A DNA stretch of 64,000 nucleotides from Streptosporangium becharense. GTDB taxonomy: Bacteria; Actinomycetota; Actinomycetes; Streptosporangiales; Streptosporangiaceae. Where the stretch lies: positions 5,084,001-5,148,000 of the forward strand of contig NZ_JACHMP010000001.1 in the NCBI RefSeq assembly GCF_014204985.1. Direction: 5' to 3'. The position numbers and the translations under genes were made by a program. Under the pieces are notes generated by a model. The model was given only the letters and a program-made list of their open reading frames with translations. It did not search any database and was not told the origin of the DNA. This document shows, in pieces, positions 1 through 9,218 of the stretch. Numbering within the stretch: position 1 is the first letter of the stretch; each line of letters begins with the position of its first letter.

Positions 1-87
1 GCCTGATCCGCCCGATTCGCCCGACCCGCAGGCGGTGAGCGCGGCCAGGGACAGTGCCGCGAGCGCGGCCAGCCTCCGAAGACGCAT
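1..87 (-). CDS. Lipoprotein, N-terminal fragment (runs off the window)
   Basis: Only the first 29 codons lie in the window. They encode a basic n-region (MRLRRLAA), a hydrophobic stretch and a lipobox LTAC followed by G/S-rich residues. That pattern is a type II signal peptide, so the product should be diacylglyceryl-modified at the Cys and anchored outside the membrane. The ATG at 85-87 has a GGGAG Shine-Dalgarno (SD) sequence about ten bases upstream. The mature protein is outside the window, so its function cannot be called. Confidence 0.75.
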   Translation of the reverse strand, partial: MRLRRLAALAALSLAALTACGSGESGGSG

Positions 88-482
88 CGTCGTCAACTCC
101 CAACAACGTGAGGAAAGCGTCGAGGAGGCACGCCCGTGCGGGACGGCATGCAGATCAGCTACGTGCTTGCCGTCATATCCGCATATCGCTGGCGAATTAC
201 TGCGGTTCTCGTCGCCGTCCCAGTCCCTTTGTCACCTCAGCCTACTTTTACCGGGGAGTTTGGCCATAGGGCGCCCCGCATGACGTCTCACGGCCGCAAG
301 GACGGAGACCGGCGGTTCCCCGCCGAACCGTTCCGCGGCCCGGTGCGCGGACAGTGCGGGATGTCCTGATGTGACCGGCGCCGCGCGGATTGATTTGTTA
401 CTTCTTTTCGGGCCCAGGCCGGTGACCGTGGTCTAGTGTTGCCTGAGTTGGAGGCTGCGAAGCAGGACAGGAGACGGAGGCC
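88..482. other. Divergent intergenic region
   Basis: This 395-base gap separates the leftward lipoprotein gene from the rightward VanW gene, so it must carry both promoters. Two stretches are less GC-rich than the surroundings, near 165-265 and 390-410. I see a short hairpin at 310-325 (CGGCGG/CCGCCG) but no recognised riboswitch, tRNA or convincing ORF. Confidence 0.5.
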
Positions 483-2690
483 GTGCGGAACGCCGGAGCG
501 TCTGCGGACCCGCCGACGGATCCCTTCGAGGCGGTGCCCCTTCCCACGCGTCCCGTCCGTCCGGGCGCCCGAGACCCGCGGCTTCCCCCTGGGGCCCGGC
601 CCGCCCGGTCGCCGAACGGCTCGCGTCTGCCCCCCGGAGTCTCGCCGGACATCTTCGGTTCCTCCGGTTCCGGGGGCCCGCCCGGTTTCGGTGGTCCGCC
701 CGGCCCACCCGGGTTCGGTGGTCCGCCCGGCTCCTCGGGTCTCCTGCCGCCCCCCGCCCAGCCGCCGCAGCCCTGGCGGATGGCCGCCCCGCCCGAGCCC
801 CGCACCCGCGACGAGTCGTCCGGCCGCGGCGGTGGATCGGGGCCGGAGGGCCCCCGTGAGGAGGAGCCGCCCCCGCGTCGCGGACGCGGCAGGAAGCCTC
901 TGCTCGCCGTCGCGTGCGTCGTGGTGCTCGCCGCACTCGCCTACGCGGTGCCCGCGTTTCTGATGTCCGGCCGGGTGCTGCCCGGCACCAGCGTGCGCGG
1001 TGTCGACATCGGCGGCCTGTCCGCCACCGAGGCGGCCGACCGGCTCAGGGAGCGGCTGGCGGTCAGGGCGTCCGAGGAGATGCCCCTGGTGGCCGCCGGC
1101 AAGCGTTTCACGATCGAGCCGGGCGAGGCCGGGCTGGATCTCGACGTGGCCGCCACCGTCGACCGGGCGTCCAGCGGGTTCCCCGGTCCGGCGGAGGTCT
1201 GGCGGGCGCTGACCGGCACCACCGAACTGGAGCCCGAGGTCACCGTCGACCGCGAACTGCTGACCGAGACGGTCGAGGACCTGGCCGGGAAGATCGACCT
1301 GAGGGTCCGCGAGGGCTCGGTCACGTTCGAGGACGTCAAGCCGGTGAGCGTCATGCCGCGCGACGGCCGCGCGCTGGAGCGGCAGGCCGCCGCCGAGACC
1401 ATCGCCGCGGCCTTCCTGACCGCGAAGGGCGAGGTCCGGCTCCCGGTCACGGTGATCAAGCCCAAGGTCACCGCGGCGACGGTCAAGAAGACCGCGGCCA
1501 GGGCCGACGAGGCGCTGTCCGGCCCGGTGACGCTCACCAGCGGAGGCAAACGGGTCCAGTTGCCGGTGCGGACACTCGCCGAGCACCTGTCCTTCGAGCC
1601 CGACGGCGCGGGCGGCATGCGGCCGTCGTTCGACGCCCGCAGGGCCGTGGCCTCGGTGGAGAGACAGCTCGTCGACCCCGCCCGGGCGCCCCGCGACCCC
1701 ACGTTCAAGATCGTCAACGGCAGGCCGAAGCTGGTCCCCGGCCGTAAGGGCAGGGGGATCGACGACGCCAAGCTCGCCGACGACGTCGCCCGGATGGTCG
1801 CCGAGGGCGGCGACCGGACGATCCCGGTCACCCTGACGATCGTCAAGCCCCGCATGTCCGACGCCGAGGCGCGCAAGCTCGGCATCAAGGAGAAGATCAG
1901 CGAGTTCACCACGCCCTACGAGTGCTGCCCGCCGCGGGTGACCAACATCAGGACGATCGCCAAGCTCCTCGACGGCTACCTGGTCAAGCCCGGTGAGGTG
2001 TTCTCGCTCAACGGAGTCGTCGGCGAGCGTGACAGGGCACGCGGGTTCGTCCCCGCCCCCATGATCCAGGGGGGCCGGCTGGTCGACTCGGTGGGCGGCG
2101 GCATCTCCCAGTTCGTCACCACCATGTACAACGCGGTGTTCTTCGGCGGCCTGGAAGACGTCCAGCACATGGCGCACGAGTTCTACATCTCCCGCTACCC
2201 GGCCGGCCGCGAGTCCACCGTCTCCTGGCCCGAGCCGGACTTCCGCTGGAAGAACGACTCGCCGTACGGCGTGCTGGTGAAGACCTCCTACACCGACAGG
2301 GGCGTCACCGTCGCCTTCTGGAGCACCAAGCGCTACGACATCGAGTCGATCTCCTCCGAGCGCTACAACATCACGCCGTTCAAGAGGGCGACCGACAGCG
2401 GTCCCGGTTGCATCCCGATGACCGGTCAGCAGGGCTTCACGATCGACGTCTGGCGGGTCTTCAAGAAGGACGGCAAAGAGATCAAGCGGGTCAAGAAGAC
2501 CACGGTCTACCGTCCCGAGCTCGACCTGAAGTGCGTCGCGGAGGCGGACACGAGCGCGGACGCGGGCACGAGCGCCGGCACGGACGACGCGGATGCGGAC
2601 GCGGGCACGAGTGCCGGCACGGGCGGGGACACAGCCGGGGATACAGAGGGAGACACGGCCGGCGACACGGAGGGCGACGCGGAGGACTGA
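483..2690 (+). CDS. VanW-family membrane-anchored cell-wall protein
   Basis: A 735-residue protein in four parts. Residues 1-138 are a Pro/Gly-rich, Arg-containing cytoplasmic tail. Residues about 139-161 form one membrane helix, with RGRGRK just before it giving an N-in orientation. Residues about 165-470 contain repeated peptidoglycan-binding-like modules, as is usual before VanW. From about 474 comes a VanW domain (EFTTPYECCPPR, then PGEVFSLN and GGGISQFVTTMYNAVF). The C-terminus from about 688 is a low-complexity Asp/Gly/Thr tail built of GDTxGDTEGD-like repeats. VanW occurs in some vancomycin-resistance clusters but is widespread in Actinobacteria without them; no vanHAX genes are nearby, so resistance is not implied. 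The GTG start follows an AGGAGACGGAGG SD. Likely role: extracytoplasmic peptidoglycan contact. The biochemical activity is unknown. Confidence 0.85.
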   Translation: MRNAGASADPPTDPFEAVPLPTRPVRPGARDPRLPPGARPARSPNGSRLPPGVSPDIFGSSGSGGPPGFGGPPGPPGFGGPPGSSGLLPPPAQPPQPWRMAAPPEPRTRDESSGRGGGSGPEGPREEEPPPRRGRGRKPLLAVACVVVLAALAYAVPAFLMSGRVLPGTSVRGVDIGGLSATEAADRLRERLAVRASEEMPLVAAGKRFTIEPGEAGLDLDVAATVDRASSGFPGPAEVWRALTGTTELEPEVTVDRELLTETVEDLAGKIDLRVREGSVTFEDVKPVSVMPRDGRALERQAAAETIAAAFLTAKGEVRLPVTVIKPKVTAATVKKTAARADEALSGPVTLTSGGKRVQLPVRTLAEHLSFEPDGAGGMRPSFDARRAVASVERQLVDPARAPRDPTFKIVNGRPKLVPGRKGRGIDDAKLADDVARMVAEGGDRTIPVTLTIVKPRMSDAEARKLGIKEKISEFTTPYECCPPRVTNIRTIAKLLDGYLVKPGEVFSLNGVVGERDRARGFVPAPMIQGGRLVDSVGGGISQFVTTMYNAVFFGGLEDVQHMAHEFYISRYPAGRESTVSWPEPDFRWKNDSPYGVLVKTSYTDRGVTVAFWSTKRYDIESISSERYNITPFKRATDSGPGCIPMTGQQGFTIDVWRVFKKDGKEIKRVKKTTVYRPELDLKCVAEADTSADAGTSAGTDDADADAGTSAGTGGDTAGDTEGDTAGDTEGDAED

Positions 2691-2772
2691 CGCGTGGCGC
2701 CGGGACCGCCAGGACCGCCGGGGGCCGCCGGGCGGACGATCCGCGGAAGCGGCGCGGCTGGATAATGCACCC

Positions 2773-3681
2773 ATGAAGATCTGGGTCCCCTCCGAAGCCG
2801 CCGCCGACGTCCTGTGCGACCTGCCCGAAGTCGAGTGCACCGTCTACGACGGAACCGGGCCGGTCCCGGACGGTCCCGAGGAGGTCGAGGTCTGGATCCC
2901 CCCGTTGATGCCGGTGCCGCGGACCCCCGAACTGCTCGCGCGGATGCCGCGGCTGCGGCTGCTGCAGACCGTCACGGCGGGCGTCGACGCCTACCGGCCG
3001 TACATGCCGCAGGGTGTGACCCTGTGCAACGCGCGCGGCGTACACGACGCGGGCACCGCGGAATGGGCGGTGGGTGCGATGATCGCCGCGCTGCGGGAGT
3101 TCCCCGGCTTCGCCGTGGCACAGCGCGAGGGCGAGTGGACGTATCACCACACCGGCGTGCTGGCCGACTCCACCGTGCTGATCGTCGGCTACGGCTCGAT
3201 CGGCGAGGCCCTGGAACGCAGGCTCGCCGGGTTCGAGGTGGAGATCGTCCGGGTGGCGAGCACCGCCCGGGACGGCGTGCACAGCCAGGAGGAGCTGCCC
3301 GAACTGCTGCCGGAGGCGGACGTGGTGGTGCTGCTGGTGCCCTCGACGCCCTCGACCACCGGCCTGGTCGACGCCGCGTTCCTGGCGGCGATGAAGGACG
3401 GCGCCCTCCTGGTGAACGCGGCCAGGGGGCCGGTGGTCGACACCGGAGCGCTCGTCGCCGAGCTGCGCCGGGGCCGCATCCTCGCCGCGCTCGACGTCAC
3501 CGACCCCGAGCCCCTGCCCCGGGAACACCCCCTGTGGACGGCGCCCGGGGTGTTCATCACCCCGCACGTGGCGGGCAGCACCCCGGCCTCGGTGCGGCGC
3601 ACCCTCAAACTGCTCCGGTCCCAGCTCCTGCGGTACCTGGCGGGTGAGCCGCTCAAAAATGTGATCACGGGTTCCTACTGA
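2773..3681 (+). CDS. D-2-hydroxyacid dehydrogenase, NAD(P)-binding
   Basis: A 302-residue member of the D-isomer-specific 2-hydroxyacid dehydrogenase family, which interconverts 2-keto acids and D-2-hydroxyacids. The nucleotide-binding motif is GYGSIG at residues 139-144. The catalytic triad is present: Arg218 (in NAARG), Glu246 (in DPEP) and His265 (in PHVAG). I chose the ATG at 2773 because the product then begins MKIWVPSEAA, typical of the family; the open frame upstream is low-complexity Arg/Thr-rich and has no family similarity. It is shorter than SerA and lacks an ACT domain, so it is not a second phosphoglycerate dehydrogenase. The substrate cannot be assigned; glyoxylate/hydroxypyruvate reductase-like activity is one option. 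Confidence 0.85.
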   Translation: MKIWVPSEAAADVLCDLPEVECTVYDGTGPVPDGPEEVEVWIPPLMPVPRTPELLARMPRLRLLQTVTAGVDAYRPYMPQGVTLCNARGVHDAGTAEWAVGAMIAALREFPGFAVAQREGEWTYHHTGVLADSTVLIVGYGSIGEALERRLAGFEVEIVRVASTARDGVHSQEELPELLPEADVVVLLVPSTPSTTGLVDAAFLAAMKDGALLVNAARGPVVDTGALVAELRRGRILAALDVTDPEPLPREHPLWTAPGVFITPHVAGSTPASVRRTLKLLRSQLLRYLAGEPLKNVITGSY

Positions 3682-3734
3682 CCGGCAAAGGAATCCGGAC
3701 CGTGGCTACCTCGTGACCTGCGGTGCGTAGCGTC

Positions 3735-3768
3735 GATAACCGCGGTCACCGTCGCCCGTCCGGTTATC
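3735..3768. repeat. Inverted repeat GATAACCG / CGGTTATC upstream of the c-di-GMP gene
   Basis: Eight-base arms at 3735-3742 and 3761-3768 with an 18-base spacer sit about 180 bases before the GGDEF-EAL start, in a locally AT-richer patch. It could be a regulator site or chance; no factor is suggested. Confidence 0.3.
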
Positions 3769-3949
3769 AGATCGGTGACGACCGCGGCGTTGTCACCCCC
3801 CGGACACGTGCGACGGCACACACTGGCCATGTGCCGGCGCGAGAGCGGAGGACGGAAGAAGGACGACGCGCCCGTGACGGCAACGTGAGCGCGGTGAGTC
3901 GAGGGATGCCGCGAGAGCGAGACGGAACGACAGTGATGGGCAGACGACA

Positions 3950-6610
3950 TTGATCCGCTGGCGTGACCCCCGGGTAGCGCTGACCGCCGTGGCCGGTTTC
4001 GGCGCCGTGGGCCTTGTTGCCGCTCTTGTCGGCGGCGCCTCCGCCGTGGTCGTCGAGGCGGTGGCGGGTGTGTTCGCCGCCGGCGCCGCAGCGGTCTCCC
4101 TGTTCGCCGCCGCCCGCGGGGAGTCCGGGCGGCGCAGGGCACTGGCCTGGCGCTGGCTGGCCGCGGGCTCGCTCACCTGGCTGGCCGGGGTCGGCGTGCG
4201 GCCGATCGCGGACGGCACGCCCTTCGTGGTGACCTTCGCCGACCTGGTTCTCCTGGCGGGTACGGCCATGCTCGCCGTCGGCACCGGCCTGAGCGCCGTG
4301 CGTCCGGCCCGGGGGCAGGCGTTGCTGCGCGACCTCACCGACTCGTACGTGAGCGCCGCCTCGATCCTCGTGATCAGCTGGGTGTTCCTGCTGGGCCAGG
4401 TTCATCGCGGGGCCGGTGCCGCGGGTGACGCCGTCGTCACCTTCGCCCCGCCCCTGCTCTGTCTCGTCCTCACCTGCGTCGTGGGGCCCGCGGTGATCCC
4501 GATCCGCCGGTCCGCCTGGCCGGTGGGCCTGGCCGCGCTGGCGGTGCTGTCCGCCATCACGACCTCCGAGACGGTCACCGCGCTGGCCAGGGTGAGCGGC
4601 GACACGCCGTCGCTCGCCTGGGTGTGGCTGGCCCCGGCGGCCTTCCTGGTGCTCGCGGCCGCACCGTGGAGCGTCCACGCGACCGGCGCGTACGACCCGG
4701 CGGACGACGAGCCGGCGGTCCGCGAGAGCACGTCCCCGCTGATCGCGGCGATCCCGCTGGTCCTGGTCGTCGCGGCCACCGTCGTCGTGCTGCTGCACGT
4801 GATCGGCGGCACCGTGCCGGGGCCCGTGCCGGCCCTGGCCGTGGTGTGCGCCTCGATCGTCGCCGTCCTGGTGGTGCGCCTGTTCGTGACCCTGGTGGAG
4901 ACCGGCCGGCTGCGCCGGCTGGTCCACCTGGGCGAGCGGCAGCTGCACGATCTGGCGGAGAGCACCGGAGACGTGGTCCTGCTGTGCGACTGCGACGGCG
5001 TGATCCTGGAGATCGGCGACGGTGTCGAGATCACCTACGGCTACCGTCCGGCCGACCTGGTCGGCGGGAGGATCTTCGACTACATCCATCCCGAGGACGT
5101 CCCCGGCATCCAGATGGCGCTGGAGGCGATGAGCCCGGACGAGGACCCCGCGGATCCGGCGGGCGCCTGCATGGTCGCCTGCCGGGTCCGGGCCTCCGAC
5201 GGCACCTGGCGGCCCGCCGAGTCGGTGGCCACCCGCCACCTGCGCGGCGAGGGCCTGCTGCTGGTCACCACCCGCGACGTCAGCGGCCAGGAGGCGTTGC
5301 GCAACCAGGTCGCCCACCTGACCTTCCACGACGGCATCACCGGGCTGCCCAACCGGGCCTACTTCGAGGAGCGCACCCGTGAGGTGCTGGCCCGGCCCGG
5401 TGCGAGCGGGGCCGCCGTGGTCTTCCTGGACCTGGACGGTTTCACCGCGGTCAACGACTCGGTCGGTCACGCCAGCGGCGACTACCTGCTCGGCCAGGCC
5501 GCGCGCAGGCTCCGCGCCGCCGTACGCGCCGACGACACCCTGGCGCGCTGGGGCGGGGACGAGTTCGCGGTGCTGCTGGAGGCGGTCGACGCGCAGACCG
5601 CGGTCGACCTGGCCGAACGGCTGGTCCGCACGGTCTCGTCCGAGCCGTTCCGGGTGGCCGACCGCGACGTCGCGCTGACCGCGAGCGTCGGGGTGGCCTT
5701 CTCCGACGACGACGTCTCCTCGGCCGACCTGATCCGCAACGCCGACGTGGCGATGGCCAGGGCCAAGGAGCTCGGCGGGCGCCGGGTCGAGGTCTTCGCC
5801 GCGCACATGCACGCCGACGTGGTACGCCGCCTGGAGCTCGCCGCCGACCTGCAACGCGCGCTGCTGGAGAACCAGTTCGCGATCGAGTACCAGCCGGTGG
5901 TGGACCTGGCGACCTCGCGCGTCACCGCGGTCGAGGCGCTGGTGCGCTGGTGGCGCGGCGGCGTGTTCGTACCGCCGGAGCAGTTCCTCGGCCCGGCCGA
6001 GGACACCGGCCTCATCGTGCCGCTGAGCGAGTGGATCCTGCGCGAGGCGTGCCGGGAGGTGGCCGCCTGGCGTGCCTCCTCCTGGGAGATCGGGCTCTCG
6101 CTCAACCTGTCGGCCCGGCAGATCATGGCGCCGCGTTTCGTGGAGACCGTGGAGTCGGCGCTCGCCGACAGCGGGCTGCCGCCCAGCGCGCTGACCCTCG
6201 AGGTCATCGAGGAGATGCTGGTCGAGGACGCCGAGGAGACCGTCGCCCGGCTCTCGGAGCTGCGCACCCTCGGTGTGCGGCTGGCCATCGACGACTTCGG
6301 CACGGGGTACGCCTCGCTGGCGTTCCTGCGGCAGCTCCCGGTCGACATGATCAAGATCGACCCGTCGTTCGTGTCCGGGCTCGGACGTGACGACACGCTG
6401 ACCCTGCTGACCCGCACGATCGTACGGCTCGGTCACGACCTGGGCCTGATCGTGGTCGCCGAGGGCATCGAGCGGCCCGAGCAACTGGAGCTGCTGCGCG
6501 AGATGGGCTGCACCCGCGGCCAGGGCTTCCTGGTGGCCCGCCCGATGGCCGCCCCCGGCGTCGCCTCGCTGATGCGCACCAGCCTGTCCAGCCTGGGGTC
6601 GCCCGCCTGA
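3950..6610 (+). CDS. Membrane PAS-GGDEF-EAL cyclic-di-GMP enzyme
   Basis: An 886-residue protein. Residues about 5-325 contain multiple hydrophobic helices forming a membrane sensor region. A PAS-like domain follows (about 335-450, with YGYRPADLVGGRIFDYIHPEDV). The GGDEF domain has an intact GGDEF at 535-539 and an intact inhibitory I-site RADD at 526-529, exactly five residues before it. The EAL domain has EAL at 662-664 and the metal-site stretch DDFGTGYAS. Both catalytic motifs look competent, so the protein could make and hydrolyse c-di-GMP, with product inhibition of synthesis. The start is a TTG: the frame is open from about 3878 but has no ATG or GTG before it, and no clear SD is visible, so the start is uncertain. 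It stands alone with no partner gene. Confidence 0.9.
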   Translation: MIRWRDPRVALTAVAGFGAVGLVAALVGGASAVVVEAVAGVFAAGAAAVSLFAAARGESGRRRALAWRWLAAGSLTWLAGVGVRPIADGTPFVVTFADLVLLAGTAMLAVGTGLSAVRPARGQALLRDLTDSYVSAASILVISWVFLLGQVHRGAGAAGDAVVTFAPPLLCLVLTCVVGPAVIPIRRSAWPVGLAALAVLSAITTSETVTALARVSGDTPSLAWVWLAPAAFLVLAAAPWSVHATGAYDPADDEPAVRESTSPLIAAIPLVLVVAATVVVLLHVIGGTVPGPVPALAVVCASIVAVLVVRLFVTLVETGRLRRLVHLGERQLHDLAESTGDVVLLCDCDGVILEIGDGVEITYGYRPADLVGGRIFDYIHPEDVPGIQMALEAMSPDEDPADPAGACMVACRVRASDGTWRPAESVATRHLRGEGLLLVTTRDVSGQEALRNQVAHLTFHDGITGLPNRAYFEERTREVLARPGASGAAVVFLDLDGFTAVNDSVGHASGDYLLGQAARRLRAAVRADDTLARWGGDEFAVLLEAVDAQTAVDLAERLVRTVSSEPFRVADRDVALTASVGVAFSDDDVSSADLIRNADVAMARAKELGGRRVEVFAAHMHADVVRRLELAADLQRALLENQFAIEYQPVVDLATSRVTAVEALVRWWRGGVFVPPEQFLGPAEDTGLIVPLSEWILREACREVAAWRASSWEIGLSLNLSARQIMAPRFVETVESALADSGLPPSALTLEVIEEMLVEDAEETVARLSELRTLGVRLAIDDFGTGYASLAFLRQLPVDMIKIDPSFVSGLGRDDTLTLLTRTIVRLGHDLGLIVVAEGIERPEQLELLREMGCTRGQGFLVARPMAAPGVASLMRTSLSSLGSPA

Positions 6611-6701
6611 TCAGCCCGGGGTCGCCGGCCTGACCAGCCTGGGGTCGCCCACCGGTCGGGCCGGGGCCTCCCGCCCGGCCCGGCGGGAGACCCGTTTCAC
6701 A

Positions 6702-6716
6702 TCTCGGATCCTGAGA
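6702..6716. promoter_or_regulatory. Candidate NdgR operator upstream of ilvB
   Basis: TCTCGGATCCTGAGA, a perfect TCTC-N7-GAGA dyad, lies 53 bases before the ilv leader peptide. The same element occurs at 20441, 25418 and 43313, the last between ndgR and leuC. A promoter-like pair, GTGTCC (6720) and CATGCT (6743), starts three bases downstream of the site. The assignment to NdgR is inferred from the shared element and the pathway. Confidence 0.6.
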
Positions 6717-6768
6717 CACGTGTCCCATCAATTTGACGGGGGCATGCTCTGTCGGCCATGGTGGAGCC

Positions 6769-6822
6769 ATGCAGCATCACCGTGGGATTCTCGTAGTACT
6801 TCGCCGGCGCGCAGGCCGATAG
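6769..6822 (+). CDS. ilvB leader peptide, 17 aa
   Basis: A short ORF encoding [17 protein letters not shown] ends 100 bases before ilvB. It has a good SD (GGTGGAG, five bases before the ATG) and a run of consecutive Ile-Leu-Val-Val-Leu codons, the amino acids whose synthesis the operon serves. Its last codons form the 5' arm of a hairpin (6806-6815 with 6836-6845), and a terminator-like hairpin follows. This is the classic layout for ribosome-mediated attenuation, known for ilvBNC in Corynebacterium glutamicum. Slow translation at the Ile/Leu/Val codons would favour read-through. Confidence 0.85.
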   Translation: MQHHRGILVVLRRRAGR

Positions 6823-6846
6823 CGAAGCACTCCGACCTGCGCGCCG

Positions 6847-6885
6847 CCCCAGCTCCACCTTTTTCGGTGGAATGGGGCATTTTTT
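6847..6885 (+). terminator. ilvBNC attenuator terminator
   Basis: TCCACC (6854-6859) pairs with GGTGGA (6866-6871) across a six-base loop. The stem extends through CCCC/GGGG (6847-6850 with 6874-6877) around a small internal mismatch, and six T residues follow at 6880-6885. Directly upstream is a perfect 10-bp hairpin (GGCGCGCAGG, 6806-6815, with 6836-6845). The 5' arm GCTCCACC (6852-6859) is also an exact complement of the leader-peptide SD region (6760-6767), offering a competing pairing. Confidence 0.8.
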
Positions 6886-6922
6886 ATGCCATCAAGCATG
6901 TCCAGCCACAAGGAACGAGCCG

Positions 6923-8659
6923 ATGACCGAGCAGATGACAGGAGCTCAGGCCCTGGTGCGGGCCCTGGAGCACGTCGGGGTCGACACTGTGTTCGGGATC
7001 CCGGGCGGCGCCATCCTCCCCGCCTACGATCCTCTCTACGACTCGACCAAGGTCCGGCACGTGCTTGTACGGCACGAGCAGGGCGCCGGCCACGCGGCCC
7101 AGGGCTATGCCCAGGCCACCGGCAAGGTCGGAGTGTGCATGGCCACCAGTGGTCCGGGCGCGACCAACCTGGTCACCCCGATCGCCGACGCCTACATGGA
7201 CTCGGTCCCGATCGTCGCGATCACCGGCCAGGTGGACAGCAAGTTCATCGGCACGGACGCCTTTCAGGAAGCCGACATCTCCGGCATCACCATGCCGATC
7301 ACCAAGCACAACTTCCTGGTCACCGACGCCCACGACATCCCCAGGACGATCGTCGAGGCGTTCCACATCGCCTCGACCGGCCGGCCGGGGCCGGTGCTGG
7401 TCGACATCGCCAAGGACGCGCTCCAGATGTCGACGACCTTCTCCTGGCCCCCGGTCATGCAGCTTCCCGGGTACCGCCCGGTGACCCGCCCGCACTCCAA
7501 GCAGATCCGCGAGGCGGCCAAGCTGATCGCCGAGTCGCGGCGGCCGGTGCTCTACGTCGGCGGCGGCGTCCACAAGGCGCGCGCGTCGGCGCAGCTGCTG
7601 GAGTTCGCCGACCTGACCGGCATCCCGGTCGTCACCACCCTGATGGCGCGCGGCACCTTCCCCGACAGCCACCCGCTGCACATGGGCATGCCCGGCATGC
7701 ACGGCTCGGTCTCCGCGGTCGGCGCGCTGCAGCGCTCCGATCTGATCATCGGGCTGGGCGTCCGCTTCGACGACCGGGTCACCGGGGCCCTGTCCACCTT
7801 CGCGCCGCACGCCAAGGTCGTCCACGCCGACATCGACCCGGCGGAGATCTCCAAGAACCGGCACGCCGACGTCCCGATCGTCGGCGACTGCCGGGAGGTC
7901 CTCACCGACCTGATCGCCGCCGTGCGCGGTGACGAGACCAGGGGCGACTACACCGCGTGGCTGAGTGAGCTCAACGGTTACAAGCAGACCTACCCGCTGG
8001 GCTACACCTCGTTCGAGGACGGTTCGCTGGCCCCGCAGTACGTCATCGAGCGGCTGAGCGCGATCGTCGGGCCGGACGCCATCTACACCGCGGGCGTGGG
8101 CCAGCACCAGATGTGGGCCGCGCAGTTCATCGGCTACGAGAACCCCGGCTCGTTCATCAACTCCGGCGGCGCCGGGACGATGGGCTTCTCGCTGCCGGCC
8201 GCGATGGGCGCCAAGATGGGCCGTCCCGACGCCACGGTGTGGGCCATCGACGGCGACGGCTGCTTCCAGATGACCAACCAGGAGCTCGCCACCTGCACCA
8301 TCGAGGGCGTGCCCATCAAGGTCGCGGTCATCAACAACGGTAACCTTGGCATGGTCCGGCAGTGGCAGACGCTCTTCTACGACGGGCGTTACTCCAACAC
8401 CAACCTGCAGACGGTCCGCCGGATCCCGGACTTCGTCAAACTCGCCGACGCGTACGGCTGCGTCGGCCTGCGGTGCGAGCGTCCGGAGGACGTGGACGCG
8501 ACGATCGAGAAGGCGATGCAGATCAACGACGTGCCGGTCGTCGTCGACTTCGTGGTGCACCAGGACGCGATGGTCTGGCCGATGGTCGCGGCGGGCACCA
8601 GCAACGACGACATCAAGTTCGCGCGCGACATGGCGCCGGTCTGGAACAGCGAGGATTAG
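6923..8659 (+). CDS. ilvB: Acetolactate synthase large (catalytic) subunit
   Basis: The 578-residue thiamine-diphosphate enzyme condenses two pyruvates to acetolactate, or pyruvate with 2-ketobutyrate to acetohydroxybutyrate. This is the first common step to valine/leucine and isoleucine. The catalytic Glu52 sits in [14 protein letters not shown], and the ThDP/Mg motif GDG at 444-446 leads to INNGNLG. The ATG at 6923 has the SD AAGGAACGAG. An in-frame ATG at 6872 lies inside the attenuator stem and is rejected. ilvN follows after 3 bases and ilvC after a further 31, so this is one operon. Control is by the upstream attenuator and probably by NdgR, with valine feedback through IlvN. Confidence 0.97.
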   Translation: MTEQMTGAQALVRALEHVGVDTVFGIPGGAILPAYDPLYDSTKVRHVLVRHEQGAGHAAQGYAQATGKVGVCMATSGPGATNLVTPIADAYMDSVPIVAITGQVDSKFIGTDAFQEADISGITMPITKHNFLVTDAHDIPRTIVEAFHIASTGRPGPVLVDIAKDALQMSTTFSWPPVMQLPGYRPVTRPHSKQIREAAKLIAESRRPVLYVGGGVHKARASAQLLEFADLTGIPVVTTLMARGTFPDSHPLHMGMPGMHGSVSAVGALQRSDLIIGLGVRFDDRVTGALSTFAPHAKVVHADIDPAEISKNRHADVPIVGDCREVLTDLIAAVRGDETRGDYTAWLSELNGYKQTYPLGYTSFEDGSLAPQYVIERLSAIVGPDAIYTAGVGQHQMWAAQFIGYENPGSFINSGGAGTMGFSLPAAMGAKMGRPDATVWAIDGDGCFQMTNQELATCTIEGVPIKVAVINNGNLGMVRQWQTLFYDGRYSNTNLQTVRRIPDFVKLADAYGCVGLRCERPEDVDATIEKAMQINDVPVVVDFVVHQDAMVWPMVAAGTSNDDIKFARDMAPVWNSED

Positions 8660-8662
8660 GCG

Positions 8663-9187
8663 ATGAGCAGGCACACCCTCTCCGTGCTGGTGGAGAACAA
8701 GCCCGGCGTGCTCGCGCGCGTCGCGTCGCTCTTCAGCCGCCGGGGGTTCAACATCGACTCGCTGGCGGTCGGGCCGACCGAGCACGCCGACATCTCGCGG
8801 ATGACCATCGTGGTCAACGTCGAGGACCTGCCCCTGGAGCAGGTCACCAAGCAGCTCAACAAGCTGGTCAACGTGCTGAAGATCGTGGAGCTCGACCCCG
8901 CGCAGTCGGTGCAGCGCGAGCTGACGCTGATCAAGGTGCGGGCCGACGCGGACAACCGCTCCAGCGTCCTGGAGCTGGTCAACCTGTTCCGGGCGCGTTG
9001 TGTCGACGTCGCCTCCGACGCGGTGACCATCGAGGTCACCGGCACGCCGGACAAGCTGCAGGCGTTCATCAAGGTCCTGGAGCCGTTCGGCATCAAGGAA
9101 CTCGTCCAGTCGGGCATGGTGGCCATCGGCCGCGGCGCCCGTTCCATCACCGACCGTTCTCTCCGGGCCCTGGACCGGACCGCGTAA
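8663..9187 (+). CDS. ilvN: Acetolactate synthase small (regulatory) subunit
   Basis: A 174-residue protein. Its N-terminal ACT domain ([20 protein letters not shown]) binds valine and confers feedback inhibition on IlvB. The C-terminal half ([13 protein letters not shown] through [14 protein letters not shown]) matches the second domain of IlvH/IlvN proteins. It starts 3 bases after the ilvB stop, consistent with translational coupling and balanced subunit synthesis. The length is typical for the family. Confidence 0.97.
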   Translation: MSRHTLSVLVENKPGVLARVASLFSRRGFNIDSLAVGPTEHADISRMTIVVNVEDLPLEQVTKQLNKLVNVLKIVELDPAQSVQRELTLIKVRADADNRSSVLELVNLFRARCVDVASDAVTIEVTGTPDKLQAFIKVLEPFGIKELVQSGMVAIGRGARSITDRSLRALDRTA

Positions 9188-9218
9188 GGCGTACGAGAAA
9201 CCCGAAAGGTTAAAGCAA

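Noticed and set aside
483..2690. Vancomycin resistance locus
   Set aside because: A VanW domain alone does not imply resistance; vanH, vanA, vanX and a VanRS pair are absent, and the ddl in the window is an ordinary D-Ala-D-Ala ligase at a distant site.
2593..2772. N-terminal extension of the D-2-hydroxyacid dehydrogenase
   Set aside because: It overlaps the VanW C-terminal coding region out of frame and encodes Arg/Thr-rich noise; the family starts at the ATG at 2773.
288..2840. Long open frame (850 codons) antisense to the VanW gene
   Set aside because: Its composition is Arg/Gly/Asp noise typical of the reverse of high-GC genes. The + strand gene has an SD, a membrane helix and a recognised domain. 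Similar antisense frames at 3767-6484, 6884-8785 and 56455-58998 were rejected for the same reason.
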